Shown: positions 14,601 to 15,805 of the stretch, piece by piece
Layout: each line of letters opens with the position of its first letter
How positions within the stretch are numbered: position 1 is the first letter of the stretch
Origin: Chrysochromulina tobinii
Lineage: Eukaryota; Haptophyta; Prymnesiales; Chrysochromulinaceae
Assembly (NCBI GenBank): GCA_001275005.1
Contig: JWZX01001981.1
Span: 1-15,805 of the forward strand
Reading direction: 5' to 3'
Length of the DNA stretch: 15,805 bases
Program-made: the position numbers and the translations under genes
Notes under the pieces: generated by a model
What the model was told of the DNA's origin: nothing
The model's input: only the letters and a program-made list of their open reading frames with translations
Database searches by the model: none

Positions 14601-14971
14601 GCGGTCACCGTGTCGAGCTGAGTCTGCGCACTGTCGAGCCGCGCTCCGAGAGAATTCAGGGCTTCCGCCTGTTTGGTGGCCGCATCCTGGGCCGCTCGTT
14701 CGAGCTTCTCGACGCGGATGCGCAGCGCCGCGCGCTCCTCGGCTGCCACTGCCAGATTATTCTTATTGACTTCGTGCTGCTGCACGAGCCACACGAGCGC
14801 ACTCTGCAACGACTGGATGTCGACTTTGGCCACTGCCGATGTAACCGTGCGAAGCACCTCATCCGCCTCTGCCATGCGCCGCGGCACCGTATCGCCGATG
14901 TGAACCGCCTCGCGGGCGGGCCCGCGCTGGCGGCCCTGCTTCGTCAGAACGAAAAAGTTCATGTTAAACAT
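11663..14971 (-). CDS. Large coiled-coil protein with Ser/Pro-rich C-terminus
   Basis: A single 1102-residue open frame from the ATG at 14971. No enzyme domain is visible. Residues about 34-300 are Ala/Glu/Leu/Gln-rich with heptad-like spacing and read as long coiled coils. A Pro/Ala/Ser linker follows (about 370-410), then a Gly run encoded by a CCG/CCA microsatellite (about 413-427), a QLNG repeat (about 437-447), a second helical stretch (to about 650), a Gly/Pro-rich region, a short helical segment (about 815-890), and a disordered basic Ser/Thr/Pro-rich tail. Four RPxSA motifs occur at about residues 787, 1029, 1042 and 1060. MAEADEVL at residue 33 is an alternative start. The gene is divergent from the polyproline membrane-protein gene. 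A structural, perhaps basal-body or flagellar, role is inference; low-complexity composition limits assignment. Confidence 0.75.
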   Translation of the reverse strand: MFNMNFFVLTKQGRQRGPAREAVHIGDTVPRRMAEADEVLRTVTSAVAKVDIQSLQSALVWLVQQHEVNKNNLAVAAEERAALRIRVEKLERAAQDAATKQAEALNSLGARLDSAQTQLDTVTASADELSQLVEQGRVIDQQLLDGVEALEEKAGQTATQLAEARAECEQLRAADAAAAAALAAASEEARAGTAAVRTAVEGLRERLPELETLVQTTAQKLDATANALDVRFIEAEQAADAKLHAELSKLLSRLTAAEEQMGKTQPSAEGKTQLAEERRAPRAPAAEVFAVAPSQSVAAAIEEGDKHSSFSGRLTHVEWLLDALQTDLEGVHSQVGKHRAEIASTSDSVGELKAVLNRLAVQGDVGGGAKPTAAAAPPPSSAPAPVAAPAANSLLPRALEMSVSSSSGGGGVCKGGGGGGGGGGGRLDDSTLAEVLGQLNGQLNGQLDELRRRLSLCEAALSIGAEDRGEAADGSGSLAPAVMEAIGVQLGPIVRALKQKADAGEVKRVEALVLAALGDDGGGLKRSGSIGSGLGGGSGGGGGMGMVNALSQLAAQDARLSAMEASVGDVEALAERVNAKLQASERHNAATMRQQRASQQRLQALVEGGGLAAAAAQAARRAVAAPLELLALATCRLAEGGRWGVRANPNQPDELYAESPAYIAAAEAFEPHLGEATEASGPALAHVAELLTRHEIQCKADLSALGRLGALVHSAPNAAAAAAASPSEPALEVGMSAPAGMAGYHPPTSGGNLAGWRRPPRGKPDVRGNLGFVIPSVPPVPGARTLARPASAGTLSTAARPGGGASGTASGALTGAAAESLEARLTMVERSMSPGSALELRLAAMERMNRTNAKTRQMETWGKLWAAINRLAVRINMVEQHAISSGTRSAAAQRLSDVLGTDGGVMSGGAPPPPPSQGREDGVRSAHAAAFEAAAFSVPARLLSDGGLPMPGEDLAPMMRQSPEGLWPGHTSPRSQRYAPCGSVNATEALLAAIPGLLDDGTSMSSSPKPGSLLPSRASSMQPSRSSTSRPASACVRDGKMRPPSATSTGGAQGGVAESRPSSAIRRTTATAPSITPLDGGGGPIGANADFHLGPVAPWPGH
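13631..13732 (-). repeat. 12-bp QLNG repeat and CCG/CCA microsatellite
   Basis: CAGTTGGCCGTT repeats at 13631-13642 and 13643-13654 with a partial third copy to 13663, encoding QLNGQLNGQL in the coiled-coil protein. Next to it, 13696-13732 is a CCG/CCA trinucleotide run encoding polyglycine. Both have periods divisible by three, so they preserve the frame. Confidence 0.85.
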
Positions 14972-15278
14972 CTCCTAGAACTTTGATGACGATAAAGAAC
15001 ACGGGGCTAGTTTCCTGGCCAGTGGTGTGATGCTCCCCGCTCACGAGGTGTACATGTAACGAAACTTCTCAAACATGTTTTTTTGGCGTGTGCTATGTAG
15101 TGTGCTGCGAGCAGCACAGTCCGCGCACACGATCGCAGACGCCTGGCCGGACGTTCAAGCGCGGTCTGGTCGTGCCGTGATGCTCGCCGATGCCCGCGGC
15201 GCGCATCGCTCCGCTGCGCTTCCACCACCGAGCACTAAAGGCAAGAGTGTCGGTTGGTTTCCGTCATCACGTAATGCC
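14972..15278. promoter_or_regulatory. Divergent spacer upstream of the coiled-coil and polyproline genes
   Basis: It separates the leftward start at 14971 from the chosen rightward start at 15279 and presumably contains both promoters. It includes a short perfect foldback with 8-bp arms TGTGCTGC/GCAGCACA (15101-15108 and 15111-15118, loop GA) and an eight-T run near 15078-15084. The rightward frame is already open from 15060, with ATGs at 15075 and 15180, so part of this spacer may be coding. No TATA box recognised. Confidence 0.35.
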
Positions 15279-15805
15279 ATGAGCAGCCTCACTCGCAGAA
15301 TTGGTTCGCCACCAAGCAAGCCAAAGGCTAGTGGCGACTACGCACCAGTCTCAAACGACAATGGCGAGCCACCGGACCCACTTGACAATACCCGACCGTG
15401 GGATGAGCCCGTCGGCGCTCCTGCTGGCGATGGACAGACTCCATCGTCTGAGCCTGCTACGACGGATGCAAAGTTGGGTGCCAGACGATCGCCGTCGCAG
15501 GTTCCCGCCATACAGTTGCGACCGGGTGGCGGGCCATCAGCCATGGTTGGCATTGTTCTCTCACGAGCATGCTGGTTCCTTGTCGCGTTGGGTGTTGGAT
15601 GGTCAATCCTCAGCGGATTCGGCATCGCTGTCAAATTCCATCACCACGCACCGCCGTCTGCGCCACCGATTCCGCCACAGGCGCCCCCGCCGCCGCCGCT
15701 GCCACCGCCACCACCATGCTCTCCGCCGCCGCCGCCGCCGCCACCACCAATGCCGCCGCCGCCGCCGCCGCCGCCACCCTCGCCGACGCCGTCGCCCCCG
15801 CCGCC
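15279..15805 (+). CDS. Probable type II membrane protein with polyproline stalk (partial, runs off right edge)
   Basis: The frame is open from after a TAA at 15057-15059 to the window end. From the ATG at 15279 (MSSLTRRIGSPPSK) a polar, Ser/Pro/Asp-rich tail of about 88 residues precedes a hydrophobic segment at about residues 89-118 (MVGIVLSRACWFLVALGVGW onward). Then come KFHHH and a Pro-dominated stretch with APP, SPP and PMP interruptions, continuing off the edge. No signal peptide is seen, so a type II topology with the Pro-rich part outside or in the lumen fits. Such stalks often carry an enzyme or binding domain, or are hydroxyproline-glycosylated in algal walls; which one applies here is outside the window. 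ATGs at 15075 and 15180 are in-frame alternatives that would lengthen the cytosolic tail. The composition supports the frame but is low-complexity. Confidence 0.6.
   Translation, partial: MSSLTRRIGSPPSKPKASGDYAPVSNDNGEPPDPLDNTRPWDEPVGAPAGDGQTPSSEPATTDAKLGARRSPSQVPAIQLRPGGGPSAMVGIVLSRACWFLVALGVGWSILSGFGIAVKFHHHAPPSAPPIPPQAPPPPPLPPPPPCSPPPPPPPPPMPPPPPPPPPSPTPSPPP
15681..15805 (+). repeat. CCG/CCA trinucleotide tract encoding polyproline
   Basis: Almost pure CCG with CCA, CCC and occasional TCG, CTG or ATG codons, continuing past the window edge. It encodes the polyproline stalk of the membrane protein. Such tracts are prone to slippage and assembly error, so the length seen here may not be exact. 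Confidence 0.85.

Noticed and set aside
13329-14621. Plus-strand 430-codon Ser/Ala/Pro-rich frame opposite the coiled-coil gene
   Set aside because: It mirrors the helical codon pattern of the minus-strand gene and has low complexity without domain features.
15338-15634. Minus-strand 98-codon frame
   Set aside because: It is antisense to the polyproline membrane protein, whose frame has a clear hydrophobic segment and coherent composition.

Overview
The window looks like nuclear DNA of a GC-rich unicellular eukaryote, most likely a flagellated alga (haptophyte-like is my best guess, low confidence). The evidence is a spliceosomal GT-AG intron that is needed to keep one gene in frame, an APE-type LINE retrotransposon, long low-complexity Ala/Pro/Gly-rich proteins, a MutS2-family ATPase, and a membrane protein leading into a CCG-encoded polyproline tract. 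Nothing suggests bacterial operons.

Layout. (1) Bases 1-2778, minus strand: one uninterrupted frame of at least 926 codons that runs off the left edge. It encodes a LINE protein with an unrecognised N-terminal region of about 350 residues, a complete AP-endonuclease (EEP) domain with all expected catalytic residues, a linker, and the first reverse transcriptase motif. (2) Bases 3032-5518, plus: a MutS2-like protein with a complete ATPase core but no Smr domain. The LINE lies head-to-head with it. (3) Bases 5519-6044: convergent intergenic DNA rich in inverted repeats, including a perfect 14-bp-stem hairpin. (4) Bases 6045-9735, minus: one gene of two exons (306 + 870 codons). It encodes five EF-hands, a degenerate adenylate-kinase-like domain, a helical segment and a long repetitive Ala/Pro tail. 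Its 160-base intron is built from tandem copies of the splice-junction region. (5) Bases 9980-11124, plus: an unrecognised, probably spliced gene. (6) Bases 11125-11662: convergent intergenic DNA. (7) Bases 11663-14971, minus: a 1102-residue coiled-coil protein. (8) Bases 15279-15805, plus: the start of a probable type II membrane protein with a polyproline stalk, running off the right edge.

The two largest cellular proteins (EF-hand/AK-like and coiled-coil) have architectures that are common in flagellar or cytoskeletal proteins, but that is inference. No pathway or operon links the genes. The strongest observations are the intron that seems to have arisen by tandem duplication, the EF-hand/pseudo-adenylate-kinase fusion, and the intact-looking LINE with its long N-terminal extension. 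The two open frames at the window edges have no stop inside the window and are easy to miss.
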